Of a DNA stretch of 64,000 bases, positions 29,520 to 39,319 are shown in pieces. The first letter of the stretch is position 1. Each line of letters begins with the position of its first letter. The position numbers and the translations under genes are program-made. The stretch comes from Phytophthora colocasiae (taxonomy: Eukaryota > Oomycota > Peronosporomycetes > Peronosporales > Peronosporaceae), in NCBI GenBank assembly GCA_018806915.1, contig JAGKQI010000105.1, positions 2,294,001 through 2,358,000 on the forward strand, read 5' to 3'. The notes under the pieces are model-generated. The model searched no databases and had not been told where the DNA came from. It saw only the letters and a list, made by a program, of their open reading frames with translations.

Positions 29520-31433
29520 ATGGCAGTTGGAACGTCAACTCGTGTCGCTTACCTTGAAAATGGCGAGTTTACTGGAGCCAAGGAGACTGCTGCCCAAATG
29601 CTGAACACTGTCGAGAAGGTCGAGTTGAGTCACTACGAATCTCTTGGCAATGCTGTTTTGGCTGTCAAGAAAGAGGACGTCAAATTCGCCGTCTTACCGG
29701 TGGAGATTTTGACACGCGGTAGTTGCTATGAGACGTACGACTTCCTGCTCCAGCACAACTTGTCCATCGTGGCTGAGTCTCTGAATTCGGACAACTCCGC
29801 GCGGTTCTGGCTCGTGGGCAAAACTCCAACGGAACCTTCGCTCAAGGATTCTACGTGCAAGACGTCTCTTGCTTTCGCATTCGCTTCTGGCAATTCTCAC
29901 AGTCAGCTCTACACTGCTCTGGGTTTGTTTGCCTCCCGTGGAATCGACTTAAGCAAGATTGAGAGTCGACAGTGGAGCAGCACCGACCCGAGTGCTGGTA
30001 AGGCTGAGTTCATCTTTTACGTGGACATCAAAGCCCATCAGAATGATGTGAAGGTTGTCGAGGCTATTGCCGGTCTTCGAACTCTGTGCTCGTATGTTCG
30101 CGTGCTAGGCTGCTATGCTGGTGGTGATTGTTCCGTGGCCAACACAAAGACAAAGGACGTGGAATTGTATCCGCTGAACCCTGTGTTTGAATCCACCACC
30201 ATTGCAAAGACCATCGCGATCTTTGGCAAGACGAAGCAGCTAGAAGCCGAGGGTAAACCCGTGTATTCACTGTGTGTGGGTGAGCCCGACTTCCCACCGC
30301 CAAAAAGCGTTTTGGAAGCTGGTGTTAACGCCTTGCAAACTGGCCAGACGAAATACTGCGATATGCGCGGCATGACCGAACTCCGCGAGTTAATCACGAC
30401 GTACTTGCACCGTACCAAGGGTGTGAGCTACGATTCAGCGACAGAAATCCAGGTTTGCAGTGGAGCTCAGCAGGCCTTGTACAACGTGGTCCTCGCAGTC
30501 TGTCGCCCTGGTGACAAGGTCATTCTACCGGCACCTTATTGGGGAAACTACGAGGGTATCATCACCCAGGTGAAGGCCGGTCTCGTCCGTCTACACAACA
30601 AACTCGAGGAAGACTACCTTATCAATCCGGTAGAGCTGGAGAAGACTCTAACGGCGAACCCGGAAGCCAAGATCCTCATCCTGTGTAACCCGAGCAATCC
30701 TGCTGGCACGCTGCACTCGCCTGAACATTTGGAGAAGATTGCAGCCGTTCTTCGTAAACCTCAATTCCGCCATGTTGTCGTGATTTCGGACGAGATCTAC
30801 GAACAGCTTGTGTACCAGGACGAAGGCGTTCATGAACGAACGTGCAAGAACTTTGCAATGATTCCAGGGATGTATGAACGCACGGTGCTGATCAACGGGT
30901 TCTCGAAGGCTTATGCCATGACTGGATTGCGAGTCGGCTACATGGCTGGTCCCAAACACTTCATTGAAGCGTGCCAGTTGATGCAAGGCCAGACGACGTC
31001 TTGTGCTAACAGCGTCGGCCAAATCATGGCCATCGAAGCCATGAAGCTTGAGCTAGCGAGCATCGAGCGAGGCGAGGTTCGCATTGCGAAAGACTTGCAC
31101 GATCTGGATCTGAAGCGTCAATACATCGTCAAACGTCTTCGAGCTATGCCTAAGATGCGGTTTGCATACCCGACGTCTTCGTTCTACATCTTCATGGATC
31201 TCGCACTCTACTTTGAAGGCAAGAAGGCGTACTCCGCCGACAAGAGCGAGGTGCTCCATAATGTTGATGATTTCTGCGACTACCTCATCCGTACTACCGG
31301 AGTGGCTGTTGGCCCTGGCTCCGATATGGGTGAGCCTCTCGGAATCCGCATTTCCTATGCTGGCCCCATGGACACGATGATGCACGCGATGGATGGACTG
31401 GAAAATGCGCTCAACTCGCTGACATTTGAGTAA
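29520..31433 (+). CDS. ACT-aminotransferase fusion with a lobe-2-deleted dehydratase remnant (copy B)
   Basis: An intronless 637-residue tandem paralogue of the preceding gene, with the same domain order. The dehydratase remnant is further from catalysis: the conserved Thr of the TRF motif is Ala (NSARFWLVG, about 92-100) and lobe 2 is absent. The ACT motif ESRP reads ESRQ (about 148-151). The aminotransferase (about 216-637) keeps SLCVGEPDFPP, CNPSNPAGTLH, SDEIYEQLVYQ, the PLP lysine in NGFSKAYAMTGLRVGY and the carboxylate-binding Arg in IRISYAGPMDT. It should therefore be an active aminotransferase with a non-catalytic sensor-like front end. Its 3' end converges on the EF-hand gene 75 bp away. 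Confidence 0.88.
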   Translation: MAVGTSTRVAYLENGEFTGAKETAAQMLNTVEKVELSHYESLGNAVLAVKKEDVKFAVLPVEILTRGSCYETYDFLLQHNLSIVAESLNSDNSARFWLVGKTPTEPSLKDSTCKTSLAFAFASGNSHSQLYTALGLFASRGIDLSKIESRQWSSTDPSAGKAEFIFYVDIKAHQNDVKVVEAIAGLRTLCSYVRVLGCYAGGDCSVANTKTKDVELYPLNPVFESTTIAKTIAIFGKTKQLEAEGKPVYSLCVGEPDFPPPKSVLEAGVNALQTGQTKYCDMRGMTELRELITTYLHRTKGVSYDSATEIQVCSGAQQALYNVVLAVCRPGDKVILPAPYWGNYEGIITQVKAGLVRLHNKLEEDYLINPVELEKTLTANPEAKILILCNPSNPAGTLHSPEHLEKIAAVLRKPQFRHVVVISDEIYEQLVYQDEGVHERTCKNFAMIPGMYERTVLINGFSKAYAMTGLRVGYMAGPKHFIEACQLMQGQTTSCANSVGQIMAIEAMKLELASIERGEVRIAKDLHDLDLKRQYIVKRLRAMPKMRFAYPTSSFYIFMDLALYFEGKKAYSADKSEVLHNVDDFCDYLIRTTGVAVGPGSDMGEPLGIRISYAGPMDTMMHAMDGLENALNSLTFE

Positions 31434-31508
31434 TGCAGTTGAGTTTTTAAACCGTCCTCTGACGAGCAAGTTGAAATGAAATTGCTATGACACAAGCCCC
31501 ATGCAAAG

Positions 31509-32894
31509 CTAGCTATTCAAGCACCATTTTGTCACAGAGAATGAGCCGATGGGCTCAATTTTGACAGGCGCGTCGTAGATCCGCGGCAATCCGATAAGCA
31601 GGCAGCCATCGCTCTGAGATCGCCCCATGCTGCCGTGTTCTTCGCGGATGCCTCGTGGACGGTATCGCGGAACTCCTAAACTACCGTCGCCTATCTCGAG
31701 GCCCCGACGCTGCTGCAGTGGCTTTAGAAGCTCCTTGCGCGCCATCAGCAGCTCTGAGCGGTCCTTGACGCGCCGGAATTCCGTCGCATTGGATGGATCT
31801 GCGCGCAATTCGGCCGGTGGGAGTTGCACAATACAACCAGCCACACTCTGCGATGAAGTGAGCTTATTGATACGCTCCTTGGTGCGTAGCCGGTTGAATT
31901 CCGTCGTAAACCTAGCGCTGCTTGCGATCTCATTCACGATCTGCTCGACCGACTTATTGCGGAAGCTCGCGTCATAGAGCCACATTTGATCGGCGTTGCG
32001 TTGCACAAAATCTGCCACCATCCGTTTGCGACCTTCAATCTGTTGCTGATAGCGAGCTTCCACCTCATCACACTGATTGCTGTCATGGTTGCTGCTCTGC
32101 AGTCGCATAGCTCCATCATCGTCGATAATGGTGGCGTTGTGGACGCTGGAGAACACCTCGGGGCTACTCGCACTGGCAGATAGACTGGTTGACATTGAAG
32201 GCGACAATGGTTTCTTCTTGGGTTGTAGATCTGGCAAAGGGTTTCTCGAGAATGACGGACTACGCAGTTTTCGAGTCGTTTCTATCCAGGTCTGCCGCTC
32301 AAATGGAGTCTCCATGGTGTCATTAGGCAAAGCGTCGGCGACCACTTCGCCGTGAATGCACGTGCGCATTTGATGCGATGAACGTACCGTACGGTTGCGC
32401 TCTGTGCTCTCGAGGAACGGCATGAGTTTCTTGAAATTTTTGTGAGCCGCAATGAACTCAGCAGCCTGGTCATCGTTCATACCTGTGAAGATAGAGCCAT
32501 ATCGCCAGAGTCGTTCGTGGTTGCGCTCTACGAACTCCTTCGCTATCAGCAGTCGACCAGCATTCTGTCGCATTACTAAAAGATCAGCTTCAGAAGGCTC
32601 GGGACCTTCGTCTGAGTCTTTTTGTCGATTCAGCACCATGGCATCCAAGAACTTGGCGAGACGCATTTCGCGGACGTCCACAAATCCGTCACCATCAATA
32701 TCATAGCCGACTTTCAGCTGTGGTTTGACGCTAGCCTTGCTTCGTGCCGCCGCCTTCGCTCGAAGCTTGGTTGCTTGATTATCAAGAACATCACTGACGT
32801 CTGCGCTCAAGTACTTCCATCGCCCTTTGTTTGAAATACCATTCTGAGGCTTACGAATGCGCTTTCCTTTCCTGCGGCCCTCATACTCAGTCAT
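31509..32894 (-). CDS. EF-hand-containing protein of unknown function
   Basis: A single-exon 461-residue frame starting at ATG 32894 (MTEYEGRRKGKRIRK). The open frame runs further upstream but without an ATG. One canonical EF-hand loop is clear, DIDGDGFVDVRE, followed by a helix (MRLAKFLDAMVL), so calcium binding is likely at one site. The rest is charged and partly low-complexity Ser-rich, with two similar segments (LIAKEFVERNHERLWRYGS and MVADFVQRNADQMWLYDAS) that form an internal repeat of about 40 residues, each with a conserved Trp. I do not recognise the family. A microtubule or flagellar role would be a guess. Confidence 0.75.
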   Translation of the reverse strand: MTEYEGRRKGKRIRKPQNGISNKGRWKYLSADVSDVLDNQATKLRAKAAARSKASVKPQLKVGYDIDGDGFVDVREMRLAKFLDAMVLNRQKDSDEGPEPSEADLLVMRQNAGRLLIAKEFVERNHERLWRYGSIFTGMNDDQAAEFIAAHKNFKKLMPFLESTERNRTVRSSHQMRTCIHGEVVADALPNDTMETPFERQTWIETTRKLRSPSFSRNPLPDLQPKKKPLSPSMSTSLSASASSPEVFSSVHNATIIDDDGAMRLQSSNHDSNQCDEVEARYQQQIEGRKRMVADFVQRNADQMWLYDASFRNKSVEQIVNEIASSARFTTEFNRLRTKERINKLTSSQSVAGCIVQLPPAELRADPSNATEFRRVKDRSELLMARKELLKPLQQRRGLEIGDGSLGVPRYRPRGIREEHGSMGRSQSDGCLLIGLPRIYDAPVKIEPIGSFSVTKWCLNS

Positions 32895-33056
32895 CCTTGA
32901 AGTCAAAGAAGCCAACCCCAACACTCACCAAGAACTAAAGCGAGAAGCTTTGAAATAGCAAACCACACGGTATTTCTGGTGCTGGTGAAAAATAAAACGT
33001 AGTGATCGCAATGGAATGGTGAACGTACTCCTTTAACCCCACGTAATGAGTTCAAC

Positions 33057-34992
33057 TCAAGAGCGATGGCAGCCTACCAGATTGCACGTAGTGAAGAAAA
33101 AAAGAGGAAGTACCAAGTTGTCAATCTGCGCTGTAGCAGCCTCTAGAACAGTCGTCAAAAAAACTGCAGCTGCCAGCAATACCAGCTACATAACAATTCG
33201 TCAGCACAAATCGGTCGACCTTGATGAAACTTTACTGCCGTACCTGCGAATACTCTCCATTGATGAAAGATGGGTCATACTGAAGCGACATGGACGCTAG
33301 CAGCATTGAAAGGAACACAGCAGCAGATCCTTCTATCGTCTTGCTGCCGAAGATCTTGTGTTTGCCGATACTTGACCCCACCACAGCTCCCATCGCATCC
33401 CCAACACCCAGTGCCAGAACTCCAGCATTCATGACCAAGAGAGGAGGCGTGCTTGAAGTAGGCGCAAGCCATAAAGGCAGTGCGCAACCAAGCAGCAGAT
33501 ACGAATGCGTCAAGATGATACATCCAGCCTCCCGATAATCGATAAATGACCTCATGAACTCAGCAATTACTTGACCGAACGGTGGCAATGACAACGCGCG
33601 CACACATTCCACAAGGAAGAAGACGCTTAGAGCAACACCATAACTCAACGATAGCATGGACGAGTCGAAGACTGATGCTGGGCCAAGCATGAGCACTACT
33701 AAGAGATGGAATAGCTTCCGTGCTACAATGTTGCGCAGTGCGAAGTGAGTCGAGATAAACCCAAATAATGGGACCAACACGACCAGGCACGTTGCCCAGT
33801 ATCCCATCAATACAAACCGCGGCGGCACCGGTAGTGACTGCAAACCGTTCGACTCAGTAAGGAATTCAAATAGCCAGGCGAATGGGTTCCAAGTCTCCAA
33901 CAAGAAACAGCTCCACGGATACACAACGCCTCCCACCACCACCAGAGCTGTCAATATGAAAACCATACTTCCTTTCAATGGCATTGGTTGCGCGACTGAA
34001 GTGGGTGATGACGTTCCGTAAGCCTGTAACAACGGGATTAAGGCCACACACACCAGCAACGACCCCAGCATTCCAACTTCTAGTGCCAATATATACCTCG
34101 GTCGGTCCACGTCGAAAATGAGCCACGAGTGCAAGACATTTGACGGCAAGTCGATGATGTCGTACTCGTTCAGCTACAGTAAAAAAAACAACTCGTTAGC
34201 CATCTTTACCATGAAAGCAATGCCGCAGATTCGTACCCTGTTCAATGTAAATAGCACCAGGTCCAATGCACAAAGACCGATCCCTTGAGCAACGAGCAGA
34301 GCTTCCCCAATTGTGAACGACCTCGGCAGTAGCTTGAACCCCGCCGCCAACACACACCCAACAATAACTCTCCCACTCGTTACCAATAAAAATCTCCATT
34401 CCGCTTCAAGTGGACCCACCAACGCGAATGCTACCGGTAGCAGTAGTGCATCCACTAGAGCATTGACGCTGAAGGAAGTCACTGTTCCAAAGACCGCGAC
34501 CTTGACCAGCACACTGACGCCAATTGAAATGCTCGTCCACGTGTAGAAATATGTAAAGCAGGAAAAGGTATCCCCTTGATAAATCTCGACCAGCAAGCGA
34601 CTTAGTAATACCAACGGGGGCAACACACAACCCACAACAAGTCCAGCATCACGTTCTTGCCTGTTGTCGAAAATCAATTATGAACATCTTCCTGGAAATT
34701 TACATTAATTGCACACAAACCTGGACGACGCTCGCAATGTCGGGGATAAACTGTGCGGCTTGAGAATAGACCACAATACGCAAATGAAACCTAGGACGTG
34801 CAGAGTGAATAGTACGTGCGACATCGTAGCGCTCTGTAGCAACCGCTGCTCCGCCTGCAAGGACGCTCCCACTTCGTCCTCTTGCTGCTGCTGTTCCTTC
34901 TCGATTAGATGCGTGGCCCATCCACCCGTCAGGAGCAGCACCAGCGCCTCAGCGACCTGCGCGCGGCGGCTTTCACTTGCTGCCTTGCGCAT
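33057..34992 (-). CDS. Dolichol kinase (SEC59/DOLK), four exons
   Basis: Exons 34992-34721, 34660-34237, 34173-33244 and 33185-33057 give about 584 residues with many transmembrane helices. Dolichol kinase phosphorylates dolichol with CTP in the ER membrane for N-glycosylation and GPI anchors. The CTP-binding signature is seen as GVGDAMGAVVGSSIGKHK followed by SKTIEGSAA. The last exon supplies the conserved end VLEAATAQIDNLVLPLFFF; without it the frame would stop early after the CTP loop, so the intron with donor GTACGG is needed. The seven-T run near the C-terminus fixes the final frame and is a place where an indel would matter. The intron between exons 2 and 3 was taken as 63 bp (donor GTACGA); a 36-bp alternative exists. 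Confidence 0.88.
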
Positions 34993-34994
34993 TT

Positions 34995-35028
34995 TTCGAC
35001 AGATGTCGAATTTTTGACAGATGTCGAA
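34995..35028. promoter_or_regulatory. Two tandem near-palindromes at the dolichol kinase start
   Basis: TTCGACAGATGTCGAA (34995-35010) is a perfect inverted repeat around GA. TTTGACAGATGTCGAA (35013-35028) is a near copy 18 bp on. They lie 3 to 36 bp upstream of the ATG at 34992, so they are in the 5' leader or core promoter. A CCAAT box (AGCCAATCAG) follows at 35055-35059. Confidence 0.5.
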
Positions 35029-35059
35029 ATCATTTATGACATGTGGTCTTTCAGCCAAT

Positions 35060-35533
35060 CAGCGTCCAGCGAGCGGTGTTGCCGTTGTCACGGCTTAATA
35101 AAAAGCAAGTGACTATTTAAAGTTAAGCACGGCTCAAATTAAAGTCAGCTGCTGAAAATTTCAGCCACAGCCGACCACTGCAAATTGATCACATAATCCT
35201 GTGCTATATCGCGGTGGCGCGCTCGCTACAAGCGCTCCTCCGCTGTGGTACAATGCAGAGTATGTTCGTGAAGATGCCTTCTATGTGTATGCCAAGTATC
35301 GTCTCTCCTTTCGCTGTAAGGAGCGCGCTAGACGGGTGGTTTTTTTACCCCAACCAACTCTGTGTACAAAGTATACAGGTCCGGATAGATTTGGTAGAGG
35401 TTAACCAGTAGAGCACTACCTACCATCCCGGTCGCTGGCTGCACTCGCACTTCGCTTCCATGCCTTCGCCTCACTCTTCAATCTGCCAAGCGATGGCCAC
35501 GTTAGCGCAGAAGCGTCAGGGATAATTCCATGA
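35060..35533. other. Intergenic stretch, no supported gene
   Basis: About 470 bp between dolichol kinase and the repeat-rich island. Only short frames are present. Confidence 0.4.
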
Positions 35534-36302
35534 GTGGACAAGACGTCAGGGAGGTTGATCTCGCTTGAGAAAGGTTTCCCCCACCGGGTTTACTTCAAAG
35601 GCACTCCATTCGTCCCATGGAGGGTTGGAAGACTATGTGGTTGGGATCGTTTTCAAGGTCACTTCCAGGACCACATCTTCGTTGGCGACAACAATGAGTG
35701 GACAAATAAGTCGAACACGAAAATCTTTGGTGACGGCAAACACACCTACCTGAAACTAGAGGACGTTCTGCAGGAAGGTCGCATGCTCCGCGCCGCCAGA
35801 ATCCTTCGCGACGACTGGGAGGTTGGGCCCCTCGATGAAGATGTCACGAACCCAGACCGACCGTACGCGGTGCATCTCAGGCCGCATGTGAATGGGGGTA
35901 TTCTACAAGTCTCCAGATCGTCGTGGAGTAGGAGGGGTCTACGCTCTACACTGTGGATTAGCGTCAGCTTTCGACCACAACACGTCTGATGACACGGATT
36001 TCGTCTTGAAGGTTGGGCGTTCTGATGACATCTTGCGTCGACTTCACCAAAAGACTGGCACAAATCTACGAAAACACAGCAAGGTGGTGTTCCTGTTTGG
36101 AGTGGAGATAGACACGTGCGATCAAGTCCCTGCGGAGTCTCTGCTCAAGGATATGCTAACGGAACTCGGCTTTCCTCACGTAAACGAAGGGCGATCTACG
36201 GAGACCTTCTCCTTCAATGAGAAGACTCTTCCGTTGATTCACGACGTAGCCTGTGGGCAGGGGTTGGCAGTAACGCTGTTTCTCTTGGATCTACTAAAGT
36301 AG
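35534..36302 (+). pseudogene. Frameshifted T5orf172/GIY-YIG-like protein
   Basis: Two overlapping frames appear to be one protein. The upstream frame (35534-35989, no ATG at its start) reads HRVYFKGTPFVPW, FGDGKHTYLKLEDV and LRDDWEVGPLDEDV. Near 35895 the sense shifts to the second frame (ATG 35892 to 36302), which contains FVLKVGRSDDILRRL and LLKDMLTELGF, resembling the T5orf172 subgroup of GIY-YIG nuclease-like domains common in large viruses and mobile DNA. The lack of an ATG and the frame switch suggest a decayed or domesticated copy. The domain call rests on a short motif. Confidence 0.45.
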
Positions 36303-36326
36303 ACCCTGGTACGGTTGCAGAAATTA

Positions 36327-37232
36327 CTAAGGCACTCGGCTCAGTCTTTCCCTATTACTATAGTAAATTACTATAGTACTAGTAGCTAGATGTTGTGTGG
36401 TCCACAGATTTGATATCATCGGTCGCATCAGCATCATCCGTTCCTTCTCCGAACGGCTAATCTGGAGACTGTTGTGTTTCACTTGCATCTCCGCGCGGGC
36501 GTTGTCAGTACTACTGCGTCGTGAATTCATCACAAAGGCTCCAGACGAGAAGACGCATTCTTGAAAAGCGTTTGAAGGACTTCGTCCAAGCCAAACACGG
36601 GCGAGTGCATGTGCAACTTGGCGTTCGACGAGTGTGCCCATCGATGCGAACCCACCTCCCAAGCTGTCGGGGGCGCATTTGGCCGATCAGTTTCTTATTT
36701 AGCACACAGTAAGATGTGCGTTTACCGTTCATCTTCAACCATGTACGGAGTGGAAAGGATGTGAGCCACATCCCACACATTGTCTCGCTTGCGGAGCTGG
36801 TGGTAATGAGGAACATTAATTGGGATGTCATACGAGTCCACGCAAACTTGACTATAGGACAGAATCACGTCCGATGCTTGGGCCAAACTTGGCTACTGGA
36901 TGGCTACTGGATGGCTCTGTTCCACAGTCATCAGAGGTTCTACTCCCTCCAATCTCGTAGGTACTTTGCAGGATAGTATTCGACGAGACATTGACCACAG
37001 TTGGTCCATCCACTGGTCAACACAGGCCGCACTACAATAGCTACAACGTATATGAATAGGAGGGTCAGAAGTTGTAGTAATAACAGTAAAACAATAGTAT
37101 GTCAAATACTCACCGCACAGCAATATTACCAGGTTCAAACAGGTCGTTCGAGCAGAGATGATGGACTGGACGTATACATATTGAGCAAGGATCCAGCTCG
37201 GAGTTGATACATCCGATGAAGGTGCACTTCAT
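36327..37232 (-). pseudogene. Remnant of a hAT-type transposase
   Basis: Minus-strand fragments in several frames. The 5' piece starts at ATG 37232 with a Cys/His cluster (MKCTFIGCINSELDPCSICI, then VHHLC), like the zinc-binding N-terminus of oomycete transposases. The 3' piece (36662-36327) resembles the hAT C-terminal dimerisation region (ARVWLGRSPSNAFQ, ECVFSSGAFVMNSRR). Frameshifts separate the pieces, so it cannot encode an active enzyme. I found no clear terminal repeats for this element. Confidence 0.5.
36353..36368. repeat. 16-bp inverted repeat, left copy
   Basis: TATTACTATAGTAAAT here is the reverse complement of 38573-38588. The pair brackets the hAT debris and the pogo-like element. 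AT-rich palindromic sequence makes chance similarity possible. Confidence 0.4.
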
Positions 37233-37547
37233 AGTCGGCTCGGTTAGTTTGGGTGGTGTTTGCCGACTGTTTGGGCGTTGCAAAGTAAATTGCAAAGTGA
37301 GCCTGTGCCACCAATGATGGCCCATCATGGAAGCAAGCTCGATCTCGCTCTCGAAAATCAAGTAGCCTGTCGAACAACGTTGCTCTAACATATAACTAGC
37401 CTATGAGAGCTTCACGTCTAGAGCTGGTTCTCGTGCGATGTGGGCCCGAAAAGCGAAGCTGATCTGTATGCGTGGCGTCAAAGAAGTTTGATAGTAAGTA
37501 GCTCATGTTATTAGCTAGATAGTACCAGATTGAATGCTTGCGAGCTA

Positions 37548-38554
37548 CCGTCTTACCGCGCATCAGCCGCCTAGGCGCACTACAGAAGGGATAAACAGCA
37601 AGGATTTGGAGCTCGACCTCGCGTGTACTACGCCCAGTTCAGATAGAACGCCCATGTACGAAGCTTTAGCCCCGCTCCTGCTGCCTTCGAGAACATAACA
37701 GCTTTGTGCTACTCGTCCCCCCAAATCTCACCAGCCTGTGCCAGCCTCTTGACGTAGCCGTGAACAAAGAATTTTACCGCTGCAAGTATGACGACTATAT
37801 CGCTCTAGCTTTGGATGACGAGCGTTTGCAGACAACAGCGGGGAACACAGAGGTCCCGAAGTATTACCATGTTGCAGAGTGGGTACTTGAATGGATAGCA
37901 AGTAAAACTCACGAATAGATTGCAAAAGCATTCGAGCTCTGTGGACTTGTTTCACGATCGGTTTTCGCCATGAATAAGCTACACACTCCCCTTCGCGAGC
38001 TGATATCTCACGAAATTAGCGTAGATGTGTGGAATCAGAGGTACCAGGATCTTGTCGCTGAAATGGACGATCGTGAGAAGCTTTGCATCGCTTCAACATA
38101 ATGGTACCTTCTAGGAGACGTATCTTCAAGCTTGTTTTGCTGTTTCTGCCATGTCATTGGCACTTCTACTGAAGCGTACGCATCCGAGCTAACTGATTAC
38201 ATACTGTCTCTCGAAGATATTGACGGTCTTTTCGATGATAAGTACATTGCTGGACTACAAAAAGGTGCAATTGCTGCAGGCGGACTCGAGCTGTACGCTG
38301 TATCCCAGATGCACGGATGGAACATTCACGTGGTGACTCTCGACGACGACTGCCGTGTCAGCCTGAGTTCACTTTACAGCGTTGAAACGCTTCATACGAT
38401 CACGGTCGCTCGTCTTGCCCGGGTGCTTTTTCGCCCTCAAGGTGGACGGAATGCATCTTTAATATATATTTTTCCTTTGTCAGCCCCGCGTTCTTCTCAT
38501 TTCGAGGTCTCCCTCCGATACAGCGCCTAGGGCGGCTGATGCGCGGTAAGACGG
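37548..38554. mobile_element. pogo/Tc1-mariner-like element with about 31-bp TIRs and TA target sites
   Basis: The left terminal repeat 37548-37578 (starting CCGTCTTACCGCGC) and right repeat 38523-38554 are reverse complements except for one inserted base. TA dinucleotides flank both ends (37546-37547 and 38555-38556), the target-site signature of Tc1/mariner-class elements. The 1007-bp element carries a decayed DDE-transposase end fused in frame to an OTU-like segment, described separately. Confidence 0.8.
37706..38530 (+). pseudogene. Transposase C-terminus joined to an OTU-like segment, with in-frame stops
   Basis: One reading frame runs through the pogo-like element with two in-frame stops (TAG at 37916-37918 and TAA near 38099). 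The first part, LLVPPNLTSLCQPLDVAVNK, is the typical C-terminal block of pogo/CENP-B DDE transposases. The later part (38132-38530), with KYIAGLQKGAIAAGGLELYA and GWNIHVVTLDDD, resembles the middle of OTU-family cysteine proteases (deubiquitinases), but no catalytic Cys region is obvious. No ATG begins the frame. It is a dead gene; the transposase/OTU linkage may reflect an ancestral fused protein in this element family. Confidence 0.5.
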
Positions 38555-38859
38555 TAGTAGGTCTGAACTACTATTTACTATAGTAATACTATCGTACCTA
38601 CTAAAAAATTGCGCGTCCGCCGCATTCGATAACGTGGCAGCCGTTTTCGCGCATCGGCTTGTGCAGATATTTCGCCCTTGTGCGTCATGTACGCGAGGCA
38701 GCACCCTGCAAACGCGTCACAAGCTGCTTCAATCGGTTCTCTATATACCAAGTTTTAGCACTGAACGAGCCCTGCGTGGAGTGTGGTGCCTTACAAACAT
38801 ATAGAGATATCTCTCTATTGCCATAACTCTATATAGAAAAAAAAGACCAAAACAGCAGC

Positions 38860-39319
38860 ATGTCAAACCCCACCATGACCAACGCATCGCACCCGTACGA
38901 ATGGTACGCGTCTACCACCACTACGTCACCAACGTTTGCAAGACTGAAAGATTTACATTGCTCACACTGTGCTGACACATACTCCTCTACATGTAGCGAG
39001 GTCAGCTTGCACTTCCCTGAGGAAGTAGATGCACAGTTTGTGCTGCAGACGCTTGAAGTGGACGAGAAGCTGCAACCCGAGAAGATCCACCGCACGCTCA
39101 CCGTAAAGGGCACGGAGCTCCACGTGTACGTACTTGCATTAAGTGTCTTCTGTTAATGCGTGTAATATATTGACATAATTAACGCTTTGATTTTCTGCTG
39201 TATTGGTTGGTTGCAGCCACTTCGAGGCCACGGAGATTCGACTGCTGCGAGCTGCAGTGTCTTCCTTCTATGATATGAGTGTTTTGACCACTAGGACGCT
39301 GCTGGAATTCAAGGAGTGA
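38860..39319 (+). CDS. PCC1: KEOPS/EKC complex subunit PCC1 (LAGE3 homologue)
   Basis: Exons 38860-39125 and 39217-39319 (donor GTACGT) give a 122-residue protein, in the small size range of Pcc1. The core SEVSLHFPEEVDAQFVLQTL, EVDEKLQP, TLTVKGTELHVHFEATE and LLRAAVSSFYDMSVLTTRTL follows the Pcc1 pattern of hydrophobic strands and a C-terminal helix. Pcc1 dimerises the KEOPS complex, which makes the t6A modification of tRNAs decoding ANN codons. The first about 40 residues are a Thr/Ser-rich extension. The two exons each carry half of the fold, so the intron is needed. Confidence 0.8.

Noticed and set aside
38829..39113. Minus-strand Ser/Cys-rich frame over PCC1
   Set aside because: Antisense of the PCC1 first exon, where the plus strand shows a conserved family.
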